Assembly (NCBI GenBank): GCA_036924085.1
Contig: JAVGWX010000013.1
Span: forward strand, 45,106,675-45,170,674
DNA: 64,000 bases
From: Ariolimax columbianus
Lineage: Eukaryota > Mollusca > Gastropoda > Stylommatophora > Arionidae
Direction of reading: 5' to 3'
Part shown: one piece after another, positions 9,946 through 21,050 of the stretch
Numbering within the stretch: the stretch's first letter is position 1
Layout: every line of letters begins with the position of its first letter
Notes under the pieces: model-generated
What the model was told of the DNA's origin: nothing
Database searches by the model: none
The model's input: the letters and a program-made list of their open reading frames with translations, nothing else
Made by a program: the position numbers and the translations under genes

Positions 9946-10159
9946 GGCATATATATAAATGCTCTGGCGCAGGCTTCCCACAAGTCGGCCAAATTGGAGT
10001 GGCGGCCCAATGCTCGTGTTAGAGCATAGAAAAGAAGATGACAATAATTGATGACTGATTACATGAATAAAACCAAGGACCAAAGTTCTGAAGCTTCATT
10101 ATTGCCTATGCCAGTCGGTATTACCCATACCAAGAAGATATTACTTATCAAATCAATCA

Positions 10160-10405
10160 AATTTTTTTTTGGTGTTCGCCTTATTTCTCTATTATCCTAG
10201 GTAGTGTGCGTTGCACTGCAGTTTTTTATTTTGCGCCTGTCGGCCCAGTGCATCCCACTTCGGCATACATTTTATGTAAAGGTCTGCTTCCTCCTGCATT
10301 TTTTAAGGGTTTGCTTCCCCGGGTAACGACCGGTGTTGTGATGGGGAGCGAAACCAGCACCTTTGGGTTGTGAGCCATGTCACTTAACCACTAGTCCATG
10401 CCATC
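10160..10405 (-). mobile_element. SINE-2 (tRNA-headed), minus strand
   Basis: On the minus strand it has a box A-like TGGACTAGTGGTTAAGTG, a degraded box B, and the family body ending GAGAAATAAGGCGAACACC plus an A-run. It matches the SINE-2 copies at 19405, 21326 and 29780. Confidence 0.8.
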
Positions 10406-10432
10406 ACCTAAAAAAATGAGTCAATGAAAACC

Positions 10433-10545
10433 TTTCAGTTCCCTGTGGAGCAGGGTCTTCAACAAAAGCACACCAAGTCCTCCTGTCTTGGGCCATATGT
10501 TCTAGCTGTATCCTCATCTTCTCTGTTTCCGTTATGTTTGTCTCG
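10433..10545. other. small dispersed-repeat scrap
   Basis: TGTGGAGCAGGGTCTTCAAC recurs in diverged form near 45210, so this is part of an unnamed repeat. Confidence 0.35.
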
Positions 10546-10549
10546 AGCT

Positions 10550-11221
10550 CTCTCAGCTAGTTAGTTGGTGTGTTAGTTAGTTAGTTTTTAATTAGTGTGT
10601 TAGTTGGTGTGTTAGTTAGTTAGTTAGCTAGTGTGTTAGTTAGTGTGTTAATTAGTTAGTTTTTTAGTTATTGTGTTAGTGTGTTAGCTGGTTAGTTAGC
10701 TAGTGTGTTAGTTAGTTTTTTAGTTAGTGTGTTAGTTAGCATGTTAGCTGGTTAGTTAGTGTGTCAGCTAGTTTGGTAGTTAGCTTGTTAGTTAGTGTGT
10801 TAGTTAGTGTGTTAGTTTGTTTGTTATTTTGTTAGTTAGTGTGTTTGTTTGTTATTTAGTTAGCTTGTTAGTTAGTGTGTTAGCTTGTTAGTTAGTGTGT
10901 TAGCATGTTCGTTAGTGTGTTAGTTAGTGTGTTAGTTTGTGTAGTATTTAATTAGTGTGTTATTTTGTGTGTTAGTAGTTAGTTAATGTGTTAGTTAATA
11001 GTTAGTTAGTGTGTTGATTAGTAGTTTGTTAGTGTGCTGGTTAATAGTTTGTGTGTTAGTTTGTTAGTTAGTGGTTAGTTAGTGTGTTAGTTAGTAGTTA
11101 ATTAGTGTGTTAGTTAGTAATTAGTTAGATTTGTAGTGTGTTAGTTAGTGTGTTAGTTAGTTTGTTAGTGTTTTAATTAGTTAGTTTGTCTGTCCGTCTG
11201 TATGTCTGTCTGTCAGTCAGT
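10550..11221. repeat. degenerate TTAG/TTAGTGTG array, probable expanded LINE-H tail
   Basis: About 670 bp of GTTAGTTAGTGTGTTAG variants. It abuts the 3' end of a minus-strand LINE-H C-terminus at 11222, and on the minus strand the array reads (CTAA)n right after the LINE's terminal codons, exactly where a tail belongs. Confidence 0.8.
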
Positions 11222-11450
11222 TAGTCTTCATTCCACTTGTGCCGCAAAGCAAAATGAGGAGCTTAAGTCATCTGTCCTGCGCCAAGTGCGTTGCGTCGGT
11301 AAATGTGAGCCCATGTCGCTGCACATTCACTCTTAACATCTTGGTGGTGCCACCTTCTTGGTCTGTTTCTGCATCTCTTGCCTGGCACTGGACTGGCCAT
11401 TACCGTTCTCTCAAGGCCATCCCAATACCGTTGTTATTTCTTTTGATGTG
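11222..11450 (-). mobile_element. LINE-H C-terminal fragment
   Basis: On the minus strand, across frame breaks, it reads LTFTDATHLAQDR and then CGTSGMKTN, paralleling HLALDR...HGTSG of the copy at 8735-9846 and the fragment at 57780. Confidence 0.6.
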
Positions 11451-11800
11451 ACTCTTGGGTTAAGAATTTATTTATATTGTTACCTGGACATTTATGGATA
11501 TATCCAGTGACTCTCGGGTTAAGAATTTATATTATTTCCTGGACATTTTTGGATACATCCAGTGACTCTCGGGTAAAGAATTTATTTATATTGTTACCTG
11601 GACATTTATGGATATATCCAGTGACTCTCGGGTAAAGAATTTATTTATATTGTTACCTGGACATTTATGGATATATCAAGTGATTCTTGGAAAGGGAATA
11701 TATCTATATTGATACCAGGACATTATTAATGAATACATCCTGCGCGACCCTCGAAAAGGAAATTTGTCTAACCTGCTACTAGGACATTATTTATGGATAC
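11449..11800. repeat. about 59-bp tandem repeat, six decaying copies
   Basis: GTGACTCTCGGGTTAAGAAT...CCTGGACATTTATGGATA recurs at about 11449, 11508, 11564, 11622, 11680 and 11739, with identity falling toward the right. Confidence 0.85.
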
Positions 11801-12254
11801 AAATAGCAAGAGAGCTCTTGTTCATGTTTCTATTCTATGCCTGACATTCGCACTCCCTGGCAAACAAACAAACAAACAACAAAAAACATCGACCACAACC
11901 ACCAGGAAACACAGTAACACCAAAGAGTACAGAGCATATTCAGACGTCACGTTTTTGTCAGTCGCAAGTAGCGACAGAACAGCCATCAATCAGAGACTTA
12001 GCTATCTGAAGATGGCCTGTGGTTGAATGTAAATCAATATAGATTAGCCTCTTCTAGTCAGAAACAGGGTAGAGACCCCCATGTCGGTTGTTGCCATTTC
12101 AGACAAAGATTTGTTGGGGTTTTTGTGTGTGTGTGTTCTTTTGTTTTAATTTTGTGTTTGTTTGCGTTCTATGATCAGTTTGTTTAATACTTTATTGTTC
12201 TTTGTACAGTGCCGATGAGAAATGGTGTTCTTCTTTGTAGATTTTAAGACCTCA

Positions 12255-12433
12255 GCTTGAGCGTTTCTTCTTCTTCGGTGTTCGTCCTGAAAAGGAAAGT
12301 TGGCACATCAGTGCTTTTTGGTCAGACTTCTGGTTTACAGGACTTGGTTTGCCTTCCTTTTTCGATCCTTATTCTTTCGGTCAGGCTGCATAGGGGCAGT
12401 CTGTTTCCAGGGTCCCTGCTTGGAGGCAGAATT
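12255..12433 (-). repeat. older SINE-1-related repeat, left part
   Basis: With 12617-12705 it forms one minus-strand unit (CTGTTTCCAGGG, TCTTGGTCAG, AGTCACTGGCTG) also seen at 39090 and 43740. A younger SINE-1 copy is inserted between the two parts. Confidence 0.55.
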
Positions 12434-12444
12434 GGGTGTCTTGG

Positions 12445-12616
12445 CCCTGCTGAAGACGGATGTGTTGGACCGAAAGGTGCAAATTTCGCAGTCAAACTGT
12501 AAACTAGCGACACAACGTAAATCCGTTCTCTGGACTACATCCTGCTACTTGCAAAGCCCTGTTCAGGGCTTGGTAGCGGGAGATTGAGAATGAACGCAGA
12601 AGAAGAAGAAGAAGAA
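12445..12616 (+). mobile_element. SINE-1, 5'-truncated, with 11-bp target-site duplication
   Basis: The 172-bp insert is flanked by GGGTGTCTTGG at 12434-12444 and 12617-12627 and ends in (AAG)n. It carries the 3' stem-loop AAGCCCTGTTCAGGGCTT. 5' truncation together with a TSD is the hallmark of LINE-type target-primed insertion. Confidence 0.85.
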
Positions 12617-12705
12617 GGGTGTCTTGGTCAGTTAGAACTCGCTGAACCTGATTCAAGCAGGTAGCTATGAGTCACTGGCTGTTGTCAGCTCATTCACTGA
12701 TGTAT
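12617..12705 (-). repeat. older SINE-1-related repeat, right part
   Basis: Continues the unit interrupted at 12433: GGTGTCTTGGTCAG through GAGTCACTGGCTGTTGTCAG. Confidence 0.55.
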
Positions 12706-12834
12706 GTATGACTTAATAGTGTATCTAAAATAGACAGTAGCTATTCATTCAAGTTGTGGAATCATTCATATACCTTGGTAATAATATAGACAAGTGCTCT
12801 TCAACCTGGGCGCTTGCGCCGACTACGGGGCGAT

Positions 12835-13560
12835 TTCAGGTGGGTGGTTCAGTTCATCCCGTAACCCATCAGGGCGTTGGGGCATGCTTTTGAAGACACT
12901 CCCAAAATCTGACACCATCTTTCTCTGTCTGCCGACGCCTGTCTTATCTCACCGGGACGAAGGCTTGACCACTCGGTGATGTTGTCCACCCATCTCTTCC
13001 TTTGACGTCTTCGCCCTCTCTGTCCTGGTACGGAACCAAAGAGTATCGCGTTAGTAATTCCTTTGGACCTCACGACGTGTCCACACCAGGCCATCTTTGG
13101 TCTTTTGATTGTTGTAAACAGATCTTCAAAAGGACCAATAGCGTTTTCAACTCTGTCATATTTCTACCTTCGTGACACAATCTTTATTTGTAACATTTAG
13201 GAGTTTTCTATAACACCTCATTTCCATTGCATGTATTCTGCCCTGGATATCTGCTGTGATGGTCCAGGTCTCGTGGGCATACAGAAATATTGATCGAACC
13301 AAAGAGCGCATTAGTCTAACTTTTATGCCGAGGGTGAGCCGCTTGTCTTGCCATATAGGTTTCAGCCGAGTCAGCGCCGCTGTTGTTTGTGCTATTCTTG
13401 CAATTACCTCTGGCTTCGATCCCTCTTTACTGATCAATGATCCCAGGTATTTGAAACGTTGTACCACCTTAAGTTCCTGACCATTTGCCTCTATTACAGA
13501 TGTAAACGCTTCTATGTTATTAGTCCTGAGCTTTGTTTTATCTGCATTTATTTCCATACT
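12835..13560 (-). mobile_element. LINE-R reverse transcriptase C-terminal half
   Basis: Minus-strand frames 13557-13156 and 13094-12849 give INADKTKLRTNN, VVQRFKYLGSLISKEGSKPE, LMRSLVRSIFLYAHETW (degenerate LYGxETW), AMEMRCYRKLLNVTNKD, then after a frame break MAWCGHVVRSKGI, GQRGRRRQRKRWVDNI and a final SADRERW. The palm motifs and everything upstream are missing. Confidence 0.8.
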
Positions 13561-13599
13561 AGGTGAGTGGTAGCAGAATAGTTACATTCTGTGTTAAAA

Positions 13600-14065
13600 A
13601 TATATTACTATTATTATGATAATGCGAGTACAAGATCGCAGAGCTAAGATACGTAGATGACACAATGATACTGTCGAACAGTGTAGAGGAGTTAGTGCAG
13701 CACATTGCAGTCATAAGCAAGTTCAGCGAAGATAATAACCTCTTTGTAAACATAAACAAAACAAAGGTAATGACCACCGACAAAAGAAGATGTCAAACAT
13801 TCATTTAAGTCCGGAGGTGTGGAAATAGAGCAGGTCACGAACTTCGAGTATCTGGGCTCCAGAATTTGCCATAATTGTGACTGCTCAAAGGAAATCAGAA
13901 GGAAATTGGCAATGACAATGCAGAGATTACACAAACTGAAGAAACTATGACAGAATATACCAGCAAATCAACAAAAGTGAAAACACGTAGAGCTTCTGTT
14001 TTTCCCGTGACAGCATATGGCTGTGAAAAAAATGGACATTTAGACAAATCTCAAGGAAGAGAATT
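13600..14065 (+). mobile_element. older RT remnant with YVDD motif, left part
   Basis: Reads KIRYVDDTMILSNSVEELV (about 13650-13700), NINKTKVMTT, VTNFEYLGSR and RLHKLKKL with stops in between: a non-LTR RT palm and thumb. It is interrupted by the LINE-N copy at 14084 and resumes at 15127 with WTEKKT-like codons (DRKKEECGH). Confidence 0.7.
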
Positions 14066-14083
14066 GAGTTCTTTGAGTTGAAA

Positions 14084-15126
14084 GCGGAGAAACTTTGCAG
14101 AAATAGCCAAAGCAAAGATGCATGAAGACCCCATGAACGCACTAACAACACCAAGGCCCATCCCTACTGTACGAAAACCTACCTGGAGGCAGCAAATATT
14201 TCCAGAGGTGGTAGAAAATATACCAGGTATTGGAAAAAAGAACATCCAGACTGAAAAAGAAAGAAGAGATACTACCCTGAGCTACATAACGAAAAACTAC
14301 ACAAGCATGGACTGGACCCATGCATACACCGACGGCTCTGTAACAAACACAACACAGAACGGAGGAACCTACCAAATGGCAGAAAAATAACACTGTCATT
14401 GGCTACTGGAAAATATACAAGCAATTTCAGAGCGGAGGCAGAGGCACTGAGGGCGGCAGTGGAAGAAATGGTGACAGGTAAAAGGAATGAAAGCTACATA
14501 GTCCTGCTTACAGATGCCCTGGCCGTAGTCACAGCACTAAAAAGCCAGAAAAATACTGAACTTAATGATTAAAGAGCAGTACTCTGTAAACTATGCCAGC
14601 AGTCCGCACCAAAAAGGGGAGTGGTACAGTGGGTTCCATCCCACTGCAGCATCCAAGGCAACGAGGAGGCAGACAGACTGGCAAAAGAAGGTGCAAGACT
14701 ACCACAACCAGATACTAGTATGACATACGCAGAGTCAAAACGGCTTATTAGAGCTAGATACATGACCAAATGGGAAACCGAACATACTGGCTACACAAAA
14801 ATCGATGCCTATTACCAGTTGAACAGAAGAGAGCAGGTCGTGGTCTTCAGACTTCGCACTGGCCACAATAGACTGGGGTAATACCTATTCAACAAATTGA
14901 AGATAGGTGGTACCGACGAATGCCCGTGTGGTACCGGGAAATGACCGCTGAGCATTTGCTGCAAAACTGCCCGACATATGAGGATCAGAGAGAGCAGATG
15001 TGGCCATCACCAGTGGCAACACTAGACAAGCTTTATGGCAGTGTCGATAGCCTCAGGATGACCGCCGCTTTTTTCGAGAAAAAAAAATATCGATGTCTGA
15101 CAGCGTAAGAAGAAGAAGAAGAAGAA
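14084..15126 (+). mobile_element. LINE-N 3' copy with 18-bp target-site duplication
   Basis: The insert is bounded by GAGTTCTTTGAGTTGAAA at 14066-14083 and 15127-15144, an exact 18-bp duplication, and ends in (AAG)n. It encodes the region from AEIAKAKMHEDPMNAL through RNase H (THAYTDGSV, VPSHCSIQGNEEADRLAKEG) and the C-terminal CPCG...AEHLLQNC. A small deletion after QNGG, plus stops at about 14389, 14571 and 14880, break the frame. The target is an older RT remnant. Confidence 0.92.
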
Positions 15127-15270
15127 GAGTTCTTTGAGTTGAAAAAATTATAGAAAGGTTCCCAGAATATCATGGACCGAAAAAAAGAAGAATGTGGACA
15201 TTCGACAAAAATTGGGCATAGAGGAGAACTGGTTCATACATTTCATCATGAACAAAACATTGTATGTATG
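15127..15270 (+). mobile_element. older RT remnant, right part
   Basis: Begins with the right copy of the 18-bp duplication and continues the RT C-terminus split by LINE-N; heavily degraded. Confidence 0.5.
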
Positions 15271-15599
15271 AAAAGTATCAATCATTTTATTTTAAATTTG
15301 TTTAGCTCACTAAACAATACCAAAAAAAAAATAAAATGGGATTGTTTTTTTTTAACGTTTTTAACAATTTTTTCAAAAACATTTAAGTTATGTTAAATAA
15401 TTTTTATTTTATTTAATTACTCATCGCGTTTTTGTTAAGCAAAACGAGAATGAAAAAAAAATGACATACTATGCAAGACTCAGAACCGCACACGAGGGTA
15501 GTTTTTCATAAACTCATTCCCTCCGGAATACTTTGAACTTCTGAACATATTTATTCTTGAACTGTGAAAACTGCTACTAGGAGTACATGTATATTTGTA
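15271..15599. other. AT-rich unassigned sequence
   Basis: A-runs and T-runs; no element or gene recognised. Confidence 0.4.
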
Positions 15600-16700
15600 A
15601 ATGTAATTGATTTGGGCAATCTATTGTAATTATGTGACCTTATTTGGGAGATTTTTTGCACTTATATGATTTGATTTGGGATATTTCTTATACTTATTTG
15701 AATTAATTTGGGAGATTTTTTGTACTTATATGATTTGATTTGGGAGATAACTTAAACTTAAATGACTTAATTTGGGAGATTTCTTGTAATCATGTGACTT
15801 CATTTGGGAGATTTCTTGTACCTTATATGACTTGATTTGGGAGGTTTCCTGTACATATGACTTGATTTGGGAGATTTCTTGTCATCACTTGACTTCATTT
15901 GACTTACATTGCTTGATTTGAATGAGTTCTTGTACTTATTTGAAATTCATTTGGGAGATTATTTGTACTTACATTACTTGATTTGGGAGATTTCTTGTAC
16001 TTACATTACTTGATTTGGGAGTTTTATTCTACCTTACATTACTTGATTTTGGAGATTGCTTGTATTTACATTACTTGATTTGGGACATTTATTCTACCTT
16101 ACATTATTTGATTTGGGAGATTTCTTGTACTTACATTACTTGATTTGCGAGATTGCTTGTATTTACATTACTTGATTTGGGACATTTATTCTACCTTACA
16201 TTATTTGATTTGGGAGATTTCTTGTACTTACATTACTTGATTTGCGAGATTGCTTGTATTTACATTACTTGATTTGGGACATTTATTCTACCTTACATTA
16301 TTTGATTTGGGAGATTTCTTGTACTTACATTACTTGATTTGGGAGATTTCTTGTACTTACATTACTTGATTTGGAAGATGTCTTGTACTTACATTACTTG
16401 ATTTGGGAGATTTCTTGTACTTATATGAATTCATTTGGGAGATTTCTTGTACTTACATTGCTTGATTTTGGAGATGTCTTGTACTGATTTAAAATCATTT
16501 GAGAGATTTCTTGTATTTACATTACTTGATTTGGGAAATTTCTTTTACTTATTTGAATTCATTTGAGTTTCTTGTCCATATATGACTTCATTTGGGAGAT
16601 TTCTTGTACTTTTTAATTCTTGATTTTGGAGATGTCTTGTACTTATTTAAATTCATTTGGGAGATTTCTTGTACTTACATGTCTTTATTTGGTACTTTTA
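15600..16700. repeat. 32-bp minisatellite array A
   Basis: The unit GGGAGATTTCTTGTACTTAC + ATTACTTGATTT, with length and base variants, fills 1.1 kb. A diverged version of the same unit makes up array B at 19825-20565. Confidence 0.9.
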
Positions 16701-17160
16701 GGAATTCTATCACTTTTACTATTTTATCGAAAGTCCTTTTTGTTTTGGGCCGTAAAATGCTGCTATCCCACGCCCCCTAGATGGCCAGGCTGTACAAATT
16801 AACGACAATTGATGTTGTTGGGCTTTGACAGTTAGCTGGCATGTGCTGCAGACTGTTTCAAAGTCAAATGCTTTTAATCGCTGCACACTGTTTCAGCGTG
16901 GAATGCCGAATCCATTTGTATGGATCACTCGCTCTGATATAACCGAAAAGGTGAATGTGTCTGTGGTTGCATTTGGCGCACCTTCGCCAAAGAGGGCTTA
17001 AAAAAAACTTTAAAAAAACAAACAACAGCCGGTATGGTTAAGCGAGCTTTATGCCAGAGGCACATTAACTGGACCAGGCACGATACTGGCAAAGCTTGAG
17101 GTCAGTTGCTAAATGGCACGCTTCCAGATTTCGTTATTAAAACTCTATTGACTGTACTGT
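16701..17160. other. unassigned sequence
   Basis: No gene or repeat family identified. Confidence 0.3.
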
Positions 17161-17500
17161 CCTTGTTGGGATGGAGTGGACTGGATCAAGTCAAGGAGGG
17201 CCAACTAGCCCAATGATCCGCAATTATGCTGCCAACGCTTGTGGCCACGGCGCAAGGGGGGAAGTAAACCGTACAGCCTTGACCCTAGTGCCACTGACAA
17301 CACAAGGGGCAGATCTGAAACCGACCAGATGAGGCGGACGCCGAGGGCTGGCTGGGAGCTGAGGCCATATGCTGCCGCGGGATCGGGTTCCACTGCCGGT
17401 GAAAGGAAAGTAAGCCGAGACGTCCATGTCACTTTCCACCTCTGTCACTAGAAAGAGCCCACTCAAATCTAGGGTCCACGTTCCATTAAAACAGGGGTCT
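17161..17500. other. GC-richer unassigned block
   Basis: GC-rich compared with its neighbours and repeat-like in look. The short frames here (for example 17239-17451) have no recognisable domain. Confidence 0.3.
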
Positions 17501-17529
17501 CAAACTCTAACCACTGCCAGGGTAAATTA

Positions 17530-17935
17530 ATTTACATGGAGCTACGTGAATACACGTTAATAGACATTAGGCTGTGTGAAGACAAGTCAATAGACCTGAA
17601 GTTACGTGATAGGTTAATAGACACAGGTCTACGTGAAAACACGTTACAAGACCTGGAGTTACGTGAAAGGGTAATAAACCTAGGTCTACGTGAAAACACG
17701 TTACAAGACCTGAAGTTACGTGAAAGGGTAATAGACCCAGGTCTACGCGAAAACACGTTACAAGACCTGAAGTTATGTGAAAGAGTAATAGACCCAGGTC
17801 TACGTGAAAACACGTTACACGACCTGAAGTTACGTGAAAGGGTAATAGACCCAGGTCTACGTGAAAACACGTTACAAGACCAGAAGTTATCTGAAGATAT
17901 GTTAATAGCGCCGAGCTACACGAAAACACGCTAAA
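17530..17935. repeat. 57-bp minisatellite, about seven units
   Basis: GGTCTACGTGAAAACACG recurs at 17626, 17683 and 17740 and on at a 57-bp period. Since 57 = 19 codons, both strands stay open and give a 19-residue period (GLRENTLQDLKLRERVIDP on +). Confidence 0.92.
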
Positions 17936-19370
17936 ACACCTGAATTTGCATGAAGGGATATTAATAGACTACACACTACATGAAGGCATGTTAAAATATT
18001 ACACACTACATGAAGACACGCTAATAGACTACATACTACATGAAGACATCCTAATATACTACATGAAGGCATGTTAATAGACTACAGGCTACATGAAGAC
18101 ATGTTAATAGGCTTTAGGCTACATGAATACAGTTTATTAGACTACAGGCTACATGAAGAAAGGTTAATAGACTACATGCTACACAAAGAAAGGTTAATAG
18201 GCTACAGGCTACATGAAGACATGTTAATAGACTACAGACTACATGAAGACATGTTAATAGACTACAGGCTACATGAAGACATGTTAATAGACTACAGGCT
18301 ACATGAAGACAAGTTAATAGACTACAGGCTACATGAAGACATGTTAATAGACTACATCATTTGTGATTACGTTAATAAACTACAGGCTACATGATGTCAA
18401 GTTAATAGCCCATAGGCTACATGAAGACAAGTTAATAAACCAAGGGCTACATGAAGACAAGAGACCATGGGCTACATGAAGACAGGTTAATAGCACTGGG
18501 CTACATGGAGACATGTTAATAGGCTACATACTACACGAGGACAGGTTAATAGGCTACATACTACATAAAAACATGCTAAAAGACTACATACTACACGAAG
18601 ACATGCTAATAGGCTACATACTACATAAAGACATGCTAACAGGCTACATACTTTAAGACTACATACTACATGAAGACATGCTAATAGGCTACAGGCTACA
18701 TGATGTGACGTTAATAGACCATGGACTACATTGAGACAGGTTAATAGCCTCGGGCTACATGAAGACATGTTAATAGACTACATACTACAAGACTACATAC
18801 TACATGAAGACATGCTAATAGACTACATACTACAAGACTACATACTACATGAAGACATGCTAATAGACTACATACTACATGAAGACATGCTAATAGGCTA
18901 CAGGCTACAGTATGTGACGTTAATAGACCAAGGACTACATTGAGACAGGTTAATAGCCTCAGGCTACATGAAGACATGTTAATAGACTACATACTACATG
19001 AAGACATGCTAATAGGCTACGTACTACATGAAGACATGCTAATAGGCTACATACTACAAGACTACATACTACATGAGGACATGTTAATAGGCTACATACT
19101 ACATATAGACAAGTTAATAGACTACAGGCTACATGAAGACAGGTCTGTAGACTACAGGCTACATGAAGACAGGTTAATAAATTACAGGCTACACGAAGAC
19201 AAGTTAATTAACTACAGGCTACATATAGACAAGTTAATAGACTACAGGCTACATGAAGACAGATCTATAGACTGCAGGCTACATGAAGACAGGTTAATAA
19301 ACTACAAGCTGCGTGAAGACCTGTTAATAGACTGTGGGCATGTCAATAGACTGTGGGCATGTCATTTTAC
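17936..19370. repeat. 30-bp minisatellite continuing from the 57-bp array
   Basis: The unit CTACATGAAGACATGTTAAT + AGACTACAGG repeats about 45 times with variants. It shares the ACRTGAARACA...TTAATAGAC core with the 57-bp units, so the two are one evolving array. The 10-codon period keeps frames open (YRLHEDMLID), but stops break it into several frames. Confidence 0.92.
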
Positions 19371-19404
19371 CACGGTTTGAAGGCGAAGATCATTTCGTTG
19401 GTCT

Positions 19405-19704
19405 TTTTCTTTTGTTTTTTTATTGTTTTTTGTTTTGTTTTATGCGTTCGTCTTATTTCTCTAATCCCCAAGCCGGTGTGCGTTGCACTGTGGTTTTTAT
19501 TTTGCGCCTGTTGGCCCATTGCATCCGACTTCAGCATGCATTTTATGTAAGGGTCTTCCTCCTGCATTTTATGTAAGGGTCTTCCTCCTGCATTTTCTAA
19601 GGGTTTGGTTCCCCGGGGTAACGGCCGGTGCTGTAACCGGGATCGAACCCAGCACCTTTGGGTTATGAGCCGTGCCACTTAACCACTAGGCCACGCCGTT
19701 CCCT
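19405..19704 (-). mobile_element. SINE-2 with 13-bp target-site duplication
   Basis: Flanked by ATTTCGTTGGTCT at 19392-19404 and 19705-19717. On the minus strand: box A in GTGGCCTAGTGGTTAAGTGG (about 19676-19695), box B GGTTCGATCCC (about 19639-19649), the family body, and an A-rich tail (19405-19440 on +). A 26-bp direct repeat around TTATGTAAGGGTCTTCCTCC is an internal duplication. Confidence 0.92.
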
Positions 19705-19824
19705 ATTTCGTTGGTCTGAGCCGAGTATCAAAATAAAACCTGCATACTTGTGTGATAAGGCTCAGGTTTTTAATAAACACCTTGACCGAAGGAGAACTGT
19801 TCTGCTACATTTGTATTTAACATT

Positions 19825-20565
19825 TGTCACTAATTGGAACATTTCTTGTACTTATATGACTTCATTTTAGAGATTACTTGTGCTTGCGTGACTTCATTCT
19901 GATGATTTCTTTTACTTACATGACTTCTTGTTCTTGCATGAATTCATTTTGATGATTTCTTGTTCTCGGGTGATTTCATTTGGAATATTTTATTTAGAAG
20001 ATTTCTAGTGCTAACATGACTTTATTTGGGAGATTTCTAGTGCTGGCATGACTTTATTTGAAGATATATAGTGCTGACATGACTTTATTTGGGAGATTTC
20101 TAGTGCTGACATGACTTTATTATGGACATTTCTAGTGCTAACATGACTTTATTTGAGAGATTTCTAGTGCTGGCATGACTTTATTTGAAGATATCTAGTG
20201 CTGACATGACTTTATTTGGGAGATTTATAGTGCTGACATGACTTTATTATGGACATTTCTAGTGCTAACATGACTTTATTTGAGAGATTTCTAGTGCTGA
20301 CATGACTTTATTTGGGAAATTTCTAGTGCTGACATGACTTTATTTGGGAGATTTCTAGTGCTGGCATGACTTTATTTGGGAGATTTGTAGTGCTGATATG
20401 ACTTTATTTGGGAGATTTTTTGTACTGACATGACTTTCTTGTGTTGATATGACTTCACTTGACAGAATTCTTGTGTTGATATGACTTCACTTGACAGAAT
20501 TCTTGTGTTGATATGACTTCACTTGACAGATTTCTTGTGCTGACATGACTGCATTTGGGCTTTTT
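19825..20565. repeat. 32-bp minisatellite array B
   Basis: The unit GGGAGATTTCTAGTGCTGAC + ATGACTTTATTT aligns base by base with the array A unit (15600-16700), differing mainly in the middle. Confidence 0.9.
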
Positions 20566-20649
20566 ATTGTACCGTGTAAGGAGATGGTTAAGCATCATCA
20601 CATGGAAGTTGATTTAACATTAGAATTGTTCACTTTTTGATATATTTGT

Positions 20650-21050
20650 TCCATTTAACTCATTCCCACATTTGGCTTGGCTTCGTTCGTTCTCAATCTC
20701 CCGCGACCAAACCCTGAAAGGGCTTAAGTAGCAGAATATAGTCCAGAGAACGGAATACGTTGTGTTGTAGTTTACAGCTTGGCTACGATATTTGTACCTT
20801 TTGGTCCAACACATCCGACTTCAGCAAGCATTTTCTGAGTACCGGATTAGCATTCCCTCTTCGATCCCTTCTCCTAAGCCAGTCTGCCCAGCTGCAGCCT
20901 GTTATCCAGGATCACCGCGTGGAGGTGTAGAAGGGTCTTGGCAGCTTTGGTTCGCTGGCCCTGACGCTAGCAGTCAGCTATGGGTCGCTGACCGCTGCAG
21001 CTCATGCGCTGCTCAGCATCTTGATCCCATTGTAGGCATTCAACAACTAC
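20650..21050 (-). mobile_element. SINE-1, near full length, minus strand
   Basis: Reverse complement of the 4288 copy over nearly its whole length, including GGTGATCCTGGATAACAGG, ATCGAAGAGGGAA and the 3' part. The (AAG)n tail is lost. Confidence 0.8.

Noticed and set aside
10550..11221. TTAG repeats as an interstitial telomere
   Set aside because: The motif is TTAG/TTAGTGTG, not TTAGG or TTAGGG, and it abuts a LINE 3' end, so a tail expansion explains it better.
17536..19380. Repeat proteins with GLRENTLQDLKLRERVIDP or YRLHEDMLID units
   Set aside because: The units are multiples of three and open on both strands; the frame is broken by stops several times and no start or splice context exists. 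Minisatellite, not a gene.
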